Of a stretch of 40,180 nt of DNA, positions 7,301 through 12,924 are shown piece by piece. How positions within the stretch are numbered: position 1 is the stretch's first letter; every line of letters starts with the position of its first letter. A model generated the notes under the pieces. It was given only the letters and a program-made list of their open reading frames with translations. It did no database searches and was not told the origin of the DNA. The stretch covers positions 1 to 40,180 of IMG/VR virus record IMGVR_UViG_3300045741_000123; one strand, 5' to 3'. Source of the stretch: a virus. The position numbers and the translations under genes are program-made.

Positions 7301-7500
7301 GGCGCTCGCTCCAGGGCTCCCGACTCCGCGATGAGTTGCGCCTTCCGCCCCAGCCCTCCCGAGTAGCCTGGCGTCAGCGCTTCGGGGAACTGGCGGGCGT
7401 TGCGCCTCGCCACGGCTCGGAACGCGAGCACGATGCCAGTCGTGGTCAGGAGCAGGACGAACAGGCCCAGCAACAGGCCGAGAGTCAGGGGAAGGGTCAT
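7297..7500 (-). CDS. Small membrane protein, one TM segment
   Basis: A 67-residue protein. I place the start at 7500 (MTLPLTLGLL...), whose ATG overlaps the TGA of the initiator-like gene; a longer upstream frame would lie inside that gene. Residues 4-27 are a strong membrane helix, followed by a basic stretch (RAVARRNAR), so an N-out orientation is likely. It is coupled to the two-TM protein downstream by another ATGA overlap. Function unknown. Confidence 0.6.
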   Translation of the reverse strand: MTLPLTLGLLLGLFVLLLTTTGIVLAFRAVARRNARQFPEALTPGYSGGLGRKAQLIAESGALERAP

Positions 7501-8222
7501 CGTGCGGCCTCCGATGCGGGGATGGGGACGGCGCTGCGAAGCACAGTGACGAGCCACGCCACCGACTTAGGTTCGGTGTCTCGCTGCTTGCACGTCTGAG
7601 CGATGAAGTTTTGAGCCCCGAGAAGGCTGGTCGCAGTAACTAGCGCCTCCAACTCGTCGGCCTGGCCGTTCTTCGCCGGGATGAGGCCGTGGCCTAGCCC
7701 TGACTCCACGAACGCGACGAGTTCAGCCCCAAGGGGTCCTAGATTACTCCCGCCCGCTGGCGTTGATCTGAGGCGAGCGGGAGTAGAGATAATCTCTGTC
7801 TCCTTCTCCCTCTCTCTCTCCCTCTCACCATGTACGTACGCGTTTCGTACGCGTTTCGTACGCGTACGTTCCCTGTACGTACGCAGACGCTTTTGTTCTT
7901 TCTTCCGCTTCGCGATGTGCGCGCCCGCGTAGTCGTGCCAATCATGGACGTAGAACCCATCGCTGGTTTCATCAATAAGTTCGGCCCTAACCAAGCAATC
8001 AACGAAGTGCTTGGAGTCGCCTTTCCAGCCGGCCGCGTCGGCTATGACCTCGACGGCGCCGGCCCCCTCGATCTTCCCATCGCCCTGGTGCTGTGCGGTC
8101 CACATCCAGAGGCTCACGACGTAGGCCCATGCCCACTCATCGGCCAGGAACACGCGCAACCGGACCGCCTTCTTGTGGCCCTTCCAGTCGGCAGCGAGTT
8201 GGATCCACGGGAGCCCCGCCAT
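7497..8222 (-). CDS. Replication initiator / replisome organiser-like protein
   Basis: A 241-residue protein resembling phage replication O/replisome-organiser proteins. Residues 1-95 look like a winged helix (WIQLAADW..., then DGFYVHDWHDYAGAHIAKRK). A very basic, charged linker follows (residues 105-142, with Arg/Glu repeats), then a C-terminal helical domain that could contact the host helicase loader. The linker is encoded by a striking repeat cluster (7745-7883) that may be the origin itself, as lambda ori lies within gene O. No polymerase or helicase gene is recognised in the window, so host replication proteins are presumably recruited. TAG at the end of the preceding gene abuts the ATG at 8222. 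Confidence 0.65.
   Translation of the reverse strand: MAGLPWIQLAADWKGHKKAVRLRVFLADEWAWAYVVSLWMWTAQHQGDGKIEGAGAVEVIADAAGWKGDSKHFVDCLVRAELIDETSDGFYVHDWHDYAGAHIAKRKKEQKRLRTYRERTRTKRVRNAYVHGEREREREKETEIISTPARLRSTPAGGSNLGPLGAELVAFVESGLGHGLIPAKNGQADELEALVTATSLLGAQNFIAQTCKQRDTEPKSVAWLVTVLRSAVPIPASEAAR
7745..7883. other. Candidate replication origin inside the initiator-like gene
   Basis: Four elements lie side by side. TACTCCCGC (7745-7753) pairs exactly with GCGGGAGTA (7777-7785). The next is a 13-bp palindrome, AGAGATAATCTCT (7785-7797). A pyrimidine-only tract runs about 30 bp (7798-7828). Then come seven GTACG motifs starting at 7832, 7836, 7847, 7858, 7864, 7875 and 7879, with GTACGCGTTTC repeated in tandem at an 11-bp period. 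Eleven is not a multiple of three, so the repeat is not explained by the protein sequence. Lambda-type origins have iterons in the initiator gene. Confidence 0.5.
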
Positions 8223-8450
8223 CTACCCCTCCCCTGCCCGCCGGATGGCTTCGGCGCGCCGCGCAAGCTCTGCCCTGGCGTCCCTCACCAGCGCCCCGAG
8301 CTGCTCCACCGTCATGGCCGAGTAGTGCCGCCGGGTCCGGTGCCCGCACTTGGGGCAGGCGACGACCGGAGCGCCCTTGTACGGAGCCGAGCCCCGTTCG
8401 TCCGGGTCCGGGCCTCGCTTCGCTGCCAGGGTCAGGTGGTCGGGCGCCAT
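8223..8450 (-). CDS. Small zinc-ribbon protein
   Basis: A 75-residue protein with CPKCGHRTRRHY in the middle (CxxC plus His residues as possible zinc ligands) and a C-terminal helix (VEQLGALVRDARAELARRAEAIRR). Its TAG directly precedes the initiator-like gene ATG, and its ATG overlaps the upstream TGA. No function is recognised. Confidence 0.65.
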   Translation of the reverse strand: MAPDHLTLAAKRGPDPDERGSAPYKGAPVVACPKCGHRTRRHYSAMTVEQLGALVRDARAELARRAEAIRRAGEG

Positions 8451-8653
8451 CAGCGGTCCCCCTCGCCCTTGTCGGAACGCACCATCTTCCGAATCTTCCG
8501 CAGCAGCGCGTTATCGGGAGATACTGAGTCCTTGAACGGCCAGCACGATGGCAGATGTCCCGTCCCACAAGGCGGGTGGCACAGGGGGCACTCCATCGGG
8601 CAGTCAGGAGCGTGCGGAGCACCATCAACGCCAGCGCAGATAGGGCAACTCAC
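8450..8653 (-). CDS. Small Cys-rich protein
   Basis: A 67-residue protein starting at GTG 8653. Nine cysteines lie within the first 37 residues: CPIC, DCPMECPLC, PPC and SC, enough for two zinc sites. A charged helical tail follows (RKIRKMVRSDKGEGDR). It overlaps the next gene by 1 bp. Function unknown. Confidence 0.6.
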   Translation of the reverse strand: MSCPICAGVDGAPHAPDCPMECPLCHPPCGTGHLPSCWPFKDSVSPDNALLRKIRKMVRSDKGEGDR

Positions 8654-8728
8654 GGTGTCCCCTCACCGCTACGCCACCAAATCCGCCAACAAATTCTCTG
8701 CCACCCCGTAATTCTCCACAGCATCCGG

Positions 8729-8836
8729 CTAGAGAATCCTATTCGCCAGAAGGTCCAAGAGAAGACGTTGTGCGGGAATGGTGATTCCATCACTCCCTCT
8801 CAGGGGGAAAGGTCGGTGGGAAGGCCAAGGCGGCAT
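8729..8836 (-). CDS. Doubtful 35-codon ORF with in-frame continuation after TAG
   Basis: A minus-strand frame from ATG 8836 reads through the end of the upstream gene in another frame and gives a protein-like segment ending AQRLLLDLLANRIL, then TAG at 8731-8729. The same frame continues with VENYGVAENLLADLVA to TAG at 8671-8669. TAG is an ordinary stop elsewhere in this genome, so this may be a decayed or frameshifted gene remnant. Otherwise the 136 bp between 8654 and 8789 hold nothing I can identify. Confidence 0.2.
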   Translation of the reverse strand: MPPWPSHRPFPLRGSDGITIPAQRLLLDLLANRIL

Positions 8837-9371
8837 CGGCAGCGGCAAGATTTGCTCGGAACACATCCCAGGTGCTCTTGAGCATGCACCCGCTATCATG
8901 CTCGGCTTGGAGCGTGTGCCCTACATCGTTGAGAGCTCGCAGCGCCTTCTCGACGGACCCGGTTAGCTTCAATTTGGCGATTAGTGGCTTGCACTTGGGG
9001 CACGTCCCGGCGTTGTGCCAAGAGCGAGCCTCATCACGTTCTCCAATCAACTTTTCCACTAGCCTCTCAGATGCCATTCTAGCTTCCCGCTCTAACGACG
9101 CTTCGGCCCTCCAGCGACGCTCTGACGCAGCCGCTTCATCTAGTAGCGCGTGTAGACTGTCTGCTGGCTCACTCAAGCCCAGCGCCGCCAGCAATCCGCG
9201 AACCGCCGTCGTCCAAGTCTTTTTGGAGATGAGACCTCGGTTGCGCATCTCGTTGAGGCCGTCGAATGCGATTTGGCCGATGTGTTCGTCAGGCACGTTC
9301 TCGTAAGCGGCATTGAGCGGCCTAAGCCACGCCCGAATCGCATTCGCTTCGTCGGTCTCGATGGGTTTCAA
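8790..9371 (-). CDS. Unrecognised early protein with coiled coil
   Basis: A 193-residue helical protein. The start is probably TTG 9371, which overlaps the upstream TGA (TTGA). Residues about 1-70 are a small helical domain. Residues 80-118 are a charged coiled coil (ASERRWRAEASLEREARMASERLVEKLIGERDEA in part). A CPKC pair at about 124-127 follows. No family is recognised; it belongs to the early unit between the DNA-binding protein gene and the zinc-ribbon cluster. Confidence 0.65.
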   Translation of the reverse strand: MKPIETDEANAIRAWLRPLNAAYENVPDEHIGQIAFDGLNEMRNRGLISKKTWTTAVRGLLAALGLSEPADSLHALLDEAAASERRWRAEASLEREARMASERLVEKLIGERDEARSWHNAGTCPKCKPLIAKLKLTGSVEKALRALNDVGHTLQAEHDSGCMLKSTWDVFRANLAAADAALAFPPTFPPERE

Positions 9372-9868
9372 GCGCCGCCCTCTTGCGCCCCACGGGGCGG
9401 CAGCGTGTTAGCAACCGGAGGCGGTTCGAGTCGGTCCGCTTCCGACAGCGCAAGCTCGGCTTGCCCTAGATGCCCCAACAGCGCAGAGAGAGTGACTCGC
9501 CGGAACGAAGCGAGGCGGCGCGCAGCTCCGAGCATGTTCAGGAGCAGGGCCTTGTCCCCCTCCATGATCTCGTCACTTGTCTCGGCCAGGTAGAGCCCGG
9601 TCCTGCCGCCGACCACGCGCATCCCGTCCGCAAGGCACTCCTCGACCGCCTCCCTGACCCGGCGCAGCACCGTCTCCCTGGTCATGTGGTGGAGGCCGAG
9701 CCGGGCCTTGACGTGGGCTGCGATGCGCTCCCGAGGCAGGGCCCGGTGCGCGCCGACGTGCTCACGGAGGATTGAGGCGACTTCGCGGCGGATTTGTTCC
9801 GCGCTGCCCCTGCCCGGGAAGTCGAAAACCAGGGCCCCTTGCTGCGCTGCGGCTAGTCCGTTCGCCAC
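9368..9868 (-). CDS. Possible winged-helix regulatory or replication accessory protein
   Basis: A 166-residue protein starting at GTG 9868, just 3 bp after the repressor-like gene stop. Residues 25-95 look like a winged helix: a helix EQIRREVASILREHV, then LPRERIAAHVKARL, TRETVLRRVREAVEEC and a hairpin MRVVGGRTGLYLAET. The C-terminal part is helical (LLLNMLGAARRLASFRRVTLSALLGHL). Its place right after the repressor-like gene suggests a CII-like or replication accessory role, but no direct match is recognised. Confidence 0.6.
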   Translation of the reverse strand: MANGLAAAQQGALVFDFPGRGSAEQIRREVASILREHVGAHRALPRERIAAHVKARLGLHHMTRETVLRRVREAVEECLADGMRVVGGRTGLYLAETSDEIMEGDKALLLNMLGAARRLASFRRVTLSALLGHLGQAELALSEADRLEPPPVANTLPPRGAQEGGA

Positions 9869-9870
9869 GG

Positions 9871-10089
9871 CTAGGCCGCTTGCCGGCGGAACAGGGTGGA
9901 GATCGGCACCTCCAAGGCTTCCGCCAGCAGAACGTATCTGTCAAGGCTCGTCTGCACGATGCCTCGCTCCACCTTGGAGAGCATCGAGGCGTCCATTCCT
10001 GCCATGCGGCCGAGCGCGTGGACCGAGAGCCCGCGCGCCTGCCTCCGCTTCCGAATCGCCGCCCCAACTGTTTGCACCATGTCAGCCAT
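9871..10089 (-). CDS. XRE-family HTH repressor-like protein
   Basis: A 72-residue XRE/Cro-CI type DNA-binding protein. Helix-turn-helix residues are clear: IRKRRQARGLSVHALGRMAG, then MDASMLSKVERGIVQTSLDRYVLLAEALEVP. Start chosen at 10089 (MADMV), with MVQTV at 10080 as the alternative; a longer frame to 10173 would run through the promoter/operator region. It lacks the C-terminal cleavage/dimerisation domain of lambda CI, so it would be a minimal repressor. It is divergent from the Cro-like gene at 10220 and probably binds the inverted repeat at 10097-10128. Confidence 0.8.
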   Translation of the reverse strand: MADMVQTVGAAIRKRRQARGLSVHALGRMAGMDASMLSKVERGIVQTSLDRYVLLAEALEVPISTLFRRQAA

Positions 10090-10096
10090 AGGGCGT

Positions 10097-10128
10097 ATCT
10101 TGCACGAACGGGGAAGCGGATGCAAGAT
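10097..10128. promoter_or_regulatory. Candidate operator in the divergent HTH region
   Basis: ATCTTGCA (10097-10104) and TGCAAGAT (10121-10128) are perfect inverted 8-bp arms 16 bp apart, immediately in front of the repressor-like gene and 30 bp from the plus-strand -35. On the minus strand the arms also supply a weak promoter-like pair, TTGCAT (10125-10120) and CAAGAT (10102-10097), at 17-bp spacing, so binding here could autoregulate the repressor. Confidence 0.5.
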
Positions 10129-10157
10129 GTCCCTTATGGGGCTATGCCGGGCAGGGC

Positions 10158-10186
10158 TTGACACGGGGAACACGGTGCCCTAGACT
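10158..10186 (+). promoter_or_regulatory. Strong sigma70-type early rightward promoter
   Basis: A perfect -35 TTGACA (10158-10163) is separated by exactly 17 bp from TAGACT (10181-10186, 4 of 6 to TATAAT). Transcription would start near 10193. The leader has a GGAGG ribosome-binding site (about 10206-10210) before ATG 10220. Position and direction match a lambda PR-like promoter. Confidence 0.75.
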
Positions 10187-10219
10187 CCCCTCAGACTGAA
10201 TCATCGGAGGGTTCACCGA

Positions 10220-10423
10220 ATGCCGCTCGCCACCACCGTCGCCAAGAACCTCAAGTCGTACCGCCTCAAGCGGAAGCTCTCGCAGGACGCCCTCGCCACC
10301 AAGGCGGGGATCTCCGTCTCCTACGTCTCGATGCTGGAGCGGGAGCAGCGCAGTCCGGCCCTCGACACGCTGGAGTCGCTCGCCAAGGTGTTCGGCGTCC
10401 CCCCGTGGGACCTTCTGAGGTAG
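10220..10423 (+). CDS. Cro-like XRE-family HTH protein
   Basis: A 67-residue helix-turn-helix protein, nearly all DNA-binding domain: VAKNLKSYRLKRKLSQDALATKAGIS, VSYVSMLEREQRSP (recognition region), then LDTLESLAKVFGVPPWDLL. Length and layout are typical of Cro or small XRE regulators. It is the first gene of the plus-strand early unit, behind a strong promoter, and faces the repressor-like gene. It would bind the shared intergenic operator and repress one or both promoters (inference). Confidence 0.85.
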   Translation: MPLATTVAKNLKSYRLKRKLSQDALATKAGISVSYVSMLEREQRSPALDTLESLAKVFGVPPWDLLR

Positions 10424-10425
10424 CC

Positions 10426-10674
10426 ATGCCCCTCTGCGAGTGGTGCCATTCGGTCGAGACGGCCCGGGAGGGCGACCTATGCTCCCCCCTGTGCGTGGAG
10501 GCGTTCCGGGGTGATGCGGTGCGTCGCGAGGGGGTCCGAGACCTGCTCGCTGAACTCGACATCGCCAACCGATGCGCGTGGGCGATGAGCACGCCGCTCT
10601 CCCCCGCCGAGGCGATGGTCCGCAACGAGGCTCGCGCCGTCGAGATGGTCCGCAAGGCGATGGGGAGGGGGTAG
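10426..10674 (+). CDS. Small zinc-finger protein
   Basis: An 82-residue protein; start chosen at ATG 10426, just after the Cro-like stop. The N-terminus MPLCEWCHSVE and LCSPLCVEAF provide four cysteines (CxxC...CxxxC) for one zinc. A helical, Arg/Glu-rich tail follows. This resembles the small zinc-finger regulators found in phage early operons, but no name can be given. Confidence 0.65.
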   Translation: MPLCEWCHSVETAREGDLCSPLCVEAFRGDAVRREGVRDLLAELDIANRCAWAMSTPLSPAEAMVRNEARAVEMVRKAMGRG

Positions 10675-10676
10675 CG

Positions 10677-10868
10677 ATGGCGAAGGTCGAGAAGCGAGTC
10701 ACCGAGCGCCCGTGGGGATTCGAGGTCTGGACGCATGTGTACGACGAAAAGGGCAAGGAGGTGCGCGCCTACCAGTCCGGCGCAGCCGTCTGCCAGATGG
10801 ACCCTGCGGGGCTGCGTCGGATGCTGGAGTTGATGAAGCCGTTCGCCAAGGGTCCGGGGGAGGAGTAG
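10677..10868 (+). CDS. Unrecognised small early protein
   Basis: A 63-residue protein: a beta-strand-like first half (VTERPWGFEVWTHVYDEKGKEVRAYQSG) then a helix (AGLRRMLELMKPFAKG). ATG lies 2 bp after the upstream stop with a GGGGAGGGGGTAGCG ribosome-binding region. No family is recognised. Confidence 0.6.
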   Translation: MAKVEKRVTERPWGFEVWTHVYDEKGKEVRAYQSGAAVCQMDPAGLRRMLELMKPFAKGPGEE

Positions 10869-10870
10869 CG

Positions 10871-11182
10871 ATGGCCCGCCGCGGCAAGACCACGCTGACG
10901 TGGGGCGACTACGAGGTCAGCGGCGTCGTCACGCCGGGGACCAAGGACCACTTCGACCGGGCGTGGGGGAACTGGCTCCCCGGCGATGGCCCCGAGGTGG
11001 ACGACCTGACCGTTCGGGACGCCGATGGCCTCGACGTGACCGGCGCGCTGTCGGACGAGGACCTAGCCGACATCGGCAACGCTCTCTGCGAGCGTGCTGG
11101 GGACGACGAGGCCGACGCCTACGACTACGCCGAGGAGCAGAAGGCAGACGCCGCGCGGGAGCGCAGCAGGCTCGGGGACTGA
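10871..11182 (+). CDS. Unrecognised acidic early protein
   Basis: A 103-residue, very acidic protein (many D/E in the second half: DADGLDVTGALSDEDLADIG...). ATG lies 2 bp after the upstream stop. The N-terminal part looks beta-rich (LTWGDYEVSGVVTPG). Strongly acidic small phage proteins are sometimes DNA mimics, but nothing specific shows that here. Confidence 0.6.
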   Translation: MARRGKTTLTWGDYEVSGVVTPGTKDHFDRAWGNWLPGDGPEVDDLTVRDADGLDVTGALSDEDLADIGNALCERAGDDEADAYDYAEEQKADAARERSRLGD

Positions 11183-11190
11183 CCAACCTT

Positions 11191-11209
11191 CCGGCGCATG
11201 GTGCGCCGG
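11191..11209. other. Strong hairpin in gap before gam-like gene
   Basis: CCGGCGCA and TGCGCCGG form a perfect 8-bp GC-rich stem with a TGG loop, 9 bp after the preceding stop and about 75 bp before the gam-like ATG. There is no T-run, so it is not a typical intrinsic terminator; it may be an attenuator, a processing site or an mRNA-stabilising structure. The 100-bp gap holds nothing else I can identify. Confidence 0.5.
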
Positions 11210-11282
11210 GCCGGTCTCACTTCCCGCAGGGCATCGTGCCTGGTGGGGCGAAGGGGTGGGGCCGGAACTTTCAGGAGCACCG

Positions 11283-11831
11283 ATGGACATCGAGTTGCTG
11301 GACTTCAGCGAGGAGATCGACCCGGCCGAGCGGGACAAGCACAGCCTCGCCAACGACCAAGCGGCAAACCGCATCCTCGACGTTCTAGCTCGGTGCGAGG
11401 CCGAGGTGGCGAACATCGAGGCCCAGGCAGAGGAGGCGCACAAGCGGATCGACGCCCGCGCCGACAAGCTCAGGACGGGGCCGCAGCGGGGCATCGCCTA
11501 CTGCGTGGCGCTCCTGTCCGAGTACGGGGAGCGGATGAAGGCGACCTGGCTCAAGGGCCCGAAGCGGTCGCACGACATGATCGGCGGTCGCATCGGCTGG
11601 CGCAAGAGCGGCGGCCGGCTCCGGGTCACGGACAAGAAGGAACTGGAGGCGTGGCTTCTCACGCAGCCGGTCGAGGCGGGCCTGTTCCGCATGAAGATCG
11701 AGCCCGAGATGCGGGCCATTCAGGACGCGGCGAAGCGGGACGGCCTGGTGCCTCCCGGGACCGAGTACGAGCCGGAACACGACACCATCCACGTCGAGGC
11801 TGTGAGCCTCGCGCTGATCAAGGGGGAATGA
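11283..11831 (+). CDS. gam: Gam-like host nuclease inhibitor
   Basis: A 182-residue protein resembling Mu Gam-type DNA-end-binding proteins, which coat double-stranded ends and block host exonucleases such as RecBCD. The N-terminal ~90 residues form a long coiled coil (VLARCEAEVANIEAQAEEAHKRI and on). The C-terminal core has GGRIGWRKSGGRLRVTDKKELEAWL followed by FRMKIEPEMR, matching the family pattern of GxIGWR, an L..W helix and a strand. ATG 11283 follows CAGGAGCACCG. The next gene, Erf-type annealase, begins 4 bp later, making a recombination module. Confidence 0.75.
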   Translation: MDIELLDFSEEIDPAERDKHSLANDQAANRILDVLARCEAEVANIEAQAEEAHKRIDARADKLRTGPQRGIAYCVALLSEYGERMKATWLKGPKRSHDMIGGRIGWRKSGGRLRVTDKKELEAWLLTQPVEAGLFRMKIEPEMRAIQDAAKRDGLVPPGTEYEPEHDTIHVEAVSLALIKGE

Positions 11832-11835
11832 CCAA

Positions 11836-12603
11836 ATGTCAACGCCAGAGCAGCGAGGGGAGAAGTGGGTCGAGGTCGGTGGCCCGGAGCGTGGTCCGCA
11901 GGCCACTGTTCCGGTGCTGAACCTCATCCAGAAGGCCGCCAAGGTCATGGCGGCAGTGGAATACGTGCCGAAGAACGGGTGGAACGACTTCCACAAGTAC
12001 CACTACGCCACGGAGGCCGACATCACCTCTTGCGTCCGCGCCAACCTGGCCGAGCAGGGATTGATGCTCATCCCGACCGTGGAGAAGGTCGAGTGGTCGC
12101 AATTGCAGGGCAAGAGCGGCACCGACCGCCTCGCCACCATGACCGTCAAGTTCACCCTGACGGACGGCATCGAATCGAAAGAGTTCATCGTTCTGGGCGA
12201 GGGTGCCGACCGGGGCGACAAGGCCACCTACAAGGCGATGACCGGAGCCCTCAAGTACGCTCTGCTCAAGTTGTTCCTCATCCCCACGGGCGACGATCCG
12301 GAGAAGGAGGAGGACGATAAGCTGGAACAGCAGCGGCCTCCGGTACAGCGCAAGCCTGCCGATGCCCCCAAGGCTGCCGCCGACGCCTCCCGCCAGTCCG
12401 GTGCCTCGAAGATGAACCCTCGCGCTGCCTTCCTCCACACCAAGGCGACCAAGCGGTTCGGGATGACGGAAGATGGGTTCGAGACGTGGGCCACCGAAGT
12501 CTGCGCTTGGCCGGCGTACAAGAACGCCTCCCTGTGGGCTCCGGTGGACATGGACGCCATGGCGAGGGCGCTGGAGCAGTTGGAGGCGAAGGATGTCGCC
12601 TGA
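11836..12603 (+). CDS. erf: ERF-family single-strand annealing protein
   Basis: A 255-residue recombinase of the P22 Erf superfamily, which anneals complementary single strands during recombination and genome circularisation. The Erf core spans about residues 25-165, with NDFHKYHYATEADI near the start and the hallmark GEGADRGDKATYKAMTGALKYALLK..LIPTGDDPE at about 121-155. An Ala/Pro linker (about 165-195) and a small helical C-terminal domain follow. It follows the Gam-like gene by 4 bp, and its stop overlaps the next start. Confidence 0.92.
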   Translation: MSTPEQRGEKWVEVGGPERGPQATVPVLNLIQKAAKVMAAVEYVPKNGWNDFHKYHYATEADITSCVRANLAEQGLMLIPTVEKVEWSQLQGKSGTDRLATMTVKFTLTDGIESKEFIVLGEGADRGDKATYKAMTGALKYALLKLFLIPTGDDPEKEEDDKLEQQRPPVQRKPADAPKAAADASRQSGASKMNPRAAFLHTKATKRFGMTEDGFETWATEVCAWPAYKNASLWAPVDMDAMARALEQLEAKDVA

Positions 12604-12811
12604 CCTGATCCCTGCGGCAGCGACGGACTACGCATGGCTGACCATGAAGCTCGGAGCGAAGCGAGTGCAGGTGTTCGCGGAGGGCCCCGGGTTCGTGGTG
12701 AAACTGAGGCGCAGCAACGGCAAGGCTAGCTGGTACTCGGCTCCTTCGGCCGAGGGAGCGCTGCGGATGGCGAGGGTCGAGGTGGAGCAGGCAGGGAGGG
12801 TGAGTAAGTGA
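12593..12811 (+). CDS. Unrecognised small basic protein
   Basis: A 72-residue protein; start at ATG 12593, overlapping the erf stop by 11 bp. The pattern KRVQVFAEGPGFVVKLRRSNGKASWYSAPSAEGALRMARVEVE suggests a small alpha/beta protein with a basic face. It may be a single-strand DNA or RNA binder near Erf, but this is only inference. Confidence 0.6.
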   Translation: MSPDLIPAAATDYAWLTMKLGAKRVQVFAEGPGFVVKLRRSNGKASWYSAPSAEGALRMARVEVEQAGRVSK

Positions 12812-12924
12812 CCTGGAGCGCAGCGACGCGGAGGAGGGTGCGGGCCTACTGCTTCGAGTGCCATCGCGCCGCGCATCGAGAGCCTAAGCGCCCCCTGCTG
12901 TCGGCGCCCGAGAGGGGAACATGA
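12808..12924 (+). CDS. Mini zinc-binding protein
   Basis: A 38-residue protein from GTG 12808, overlapping the upstream TGA (GTGA), and ending in a TGA that overlaps the next ATG (ATGA). It is highly basic, with CFECHRAAH as a possible zinc site. The double overlap supports a real coupled gene despite its size. Confidence 0.45.
   Translation: MTWSAATRRRVRAYCFECHRAAHREPKRPLLSAPERGT

Noticed and set aside
7796-7890. Repeats at 7.8 kb considered as a CRISPR array.
   Set aside because: Units are 4-11 bp with no spacers, lie inside a gene, and no cas genes are present.
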